From assembly GCA_032111745.1 (NCBI GenBank), contig JAULUH010000536.1, positions 1-21,470 on the forward strand: a stretch of DNA of 21,470 nucleotides, in the 5' to 3' direction. The notes beneath the pieces were generated by a model. It saw only the letters and a list, made by a program, of their open reading frames with translations, was not told the DNA's origin and did no database searches. The position numbers and the translations under genes were made by a program. Of the stretch, positions 20,881 to 21,470 are shown piece after piece. The DNA is from JAULUH01 sp032111745. GTDB lineage: Bacteria > Chloroflexota > Anaerolineae > JAAEKA01. Every line of letters begins with the position of its first letter. Positions within the stretch are counted from its first letter, which is position 1.

Positions 20881-21465
20881 CTATGGAGCACAGGGCACGC
20901 TACCTCCCCCAGTGTCGTACCACTCCGGATGCAGAAAGCGGGCCAGCGCAAAGGCCAGGCCAATACTGAAGGCCTCGTCGCGGCGCACCAGCTCGTTGGT
21001 CAGAATTCCTACGGCACCGGGACCGCGCCGGGTATCCACCAGGCCGGCCAGGCGATCCATGGCCGGGCCGAGTTCCTCGCCCCGGCTGATGGCATCGGCC
21101 AACGCCGGCGGGATCAGAATCCGCCCCCCCGAACCCAGGCCCCGAACTCCTTGCCGGTCCACCACGGCCACCCAGCCCGATAACACCCAACCCCAAGGCG
21201 TGCAGTGGGCACCGCCCTCCAGGCCCACGCCCAGATCGGCGTCCACGGCCGCGCGGGCCAGGCGCGCCCGGGTCAACGCACCTTGCACCATGTCCTCATC
21301 GCTCATGGGCATGGCCGGCACGCCGGAGTCCACGGCCACGGCCGTAATCAGTACATCCGGGTAAACCTGTCGCAGCACAGACTCTGCGGCCGCCAATTTG
21401 ACCGGGTTGGTGGAGCCCACGGCCACCTGGCCAACCGGCCCCTGGTTGTCCTGGGCGCGAGTCAT
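20881..21465 (-). CDS. yjjX: Inosine/xanthosine triphosphatase (YjjX, DUF84 family)
   Basis: This 194-aa protein matches the non-canonical purine NTP phosphatase family. Features are the N-terminal 'VAVGSTNPVKLAAAESVLRQVYPD' (nucleotide-binding loop), 'VDSGVPAMPMSDEDMVQGALTRARLA', 'ADLGVGLEGGAH', 'GWVAVVDRQG', 'GSGGRILIPPALADAI' and 'GAVGILTNELVRRDEAF'. These enzymes hydrolyse ITP and XTP and so clean damaged purines from the nucleotide pool. The length is normal. The start ATG at 21465 lies 5 bases from the right edge, so its ribosome site cannot be seen and a start further upstream is possible. It is close to the deoxynucleoside kinases, which also act on nucleotide pools, but it lies on the opposite strand. 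Confidence 0.9.
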   Translation of the reverse strand: MTRAQDNQGPVGQVAVGSTNPVKLAAAESVLRQVYPDVLITAVAVDSGVPAMPMSDEDMVQGALTRARLARAAVDADLGVGLEGGAHCTPWGWVLSGWVAVVDRQGVRGLGSGGRILIPPALADAISRGEELGPAMDRLAGLVDTRRGPGAVGILTNELVRRDEAFSIGLAFALARFLHPEWYDTGGGSVPCAP

Positions 21466-21470
21466 GCCGG

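Overview
The window is a GC-rich bacterial chromosome segment, most likely from a member of the Chloroflexota (Anaerolineae/Caldilineae type). That placement is an inference. It rests on the mix of a stand-alone bacterial Elp3, a BTAD regulator beside a contractile injection system, a two-domain S1-like protein next to the primary sigma factor, tandem deoxynucleoside kinases, and repeat-rich intergenic DNA. No rRNA, tRNA, CRISPR array, transposase or integrase was seen.

Positions 1-4407 (minus strand) are the end of an extracellular contractile injection system (eCIS, phage-tail-like) locus. In transcription order it holds a 79-aa conserved small protein, a DUF4255/Pvc16-type protein, an unrecognised 283-aa beta-rich protein, the tail sheath, the inner tube, and the start of a second sheath-like protein that runs off the left edge. 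Positions 4408-5099 carry no gene but hold GC-rich dispersed repeats and a 17-bp tandem repeat. A BTAD-type winged-helix regulator (5100-6044, minus) follows upstream of the eCIS genes.

Positions 6358-8760 hold a divergent pair: a Trm9/ALKBH8-like methyltransferase (minus) and elp3 (plus), only 30 bp apart. Elp3 builds the cm5 group on tRNA wobble uridine, and in eukaryotes Trm9 methylates that group. The pair could therefore be a minimal bacterial mcm5U34 pathway. Positions 8802-10268 encode a membrane-anchored protein made of repeated small beta domains.

Positions 10497-13464 form a housekeeping block. An S1-domain protein (minus) and the primary sigma factor rpoD (plus) are driven apart by two near-consensus promoters with long leaders. 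A small basic ORF overlaps the end of rpoD and a strong terminator follows. Positions 13751-15177 hold a HAD-IB phosphatase (minus) divergent from a phosphatidylserine-decarboxylase-like membrane protein that has lost its catalytic His and its pyruvoyl-forming Ser. A bidirectional terminator separates it from a minus-strand operon of ECF sigma factor, zinc-type anti-sigma factor and bactofilin-like membrane protein (15353-17775).

Positions 17956-19668 encode two tandem deoxynucleoside kinases. The first is fused to a MazG-like domain in which two of the four metal ligands are replaced. Convergent to them, with overlapping stop codons, are an LCP-family lipoprotein and a YjjX-type inosine/xanthosine triphosphatase that reaches the right edge. 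The most interesting items are the Elp3/Trm9-like pair, the kinase-MazG fusion, the decarboxylase-like pseudoenzyme and the unassigned eCIS proteins.
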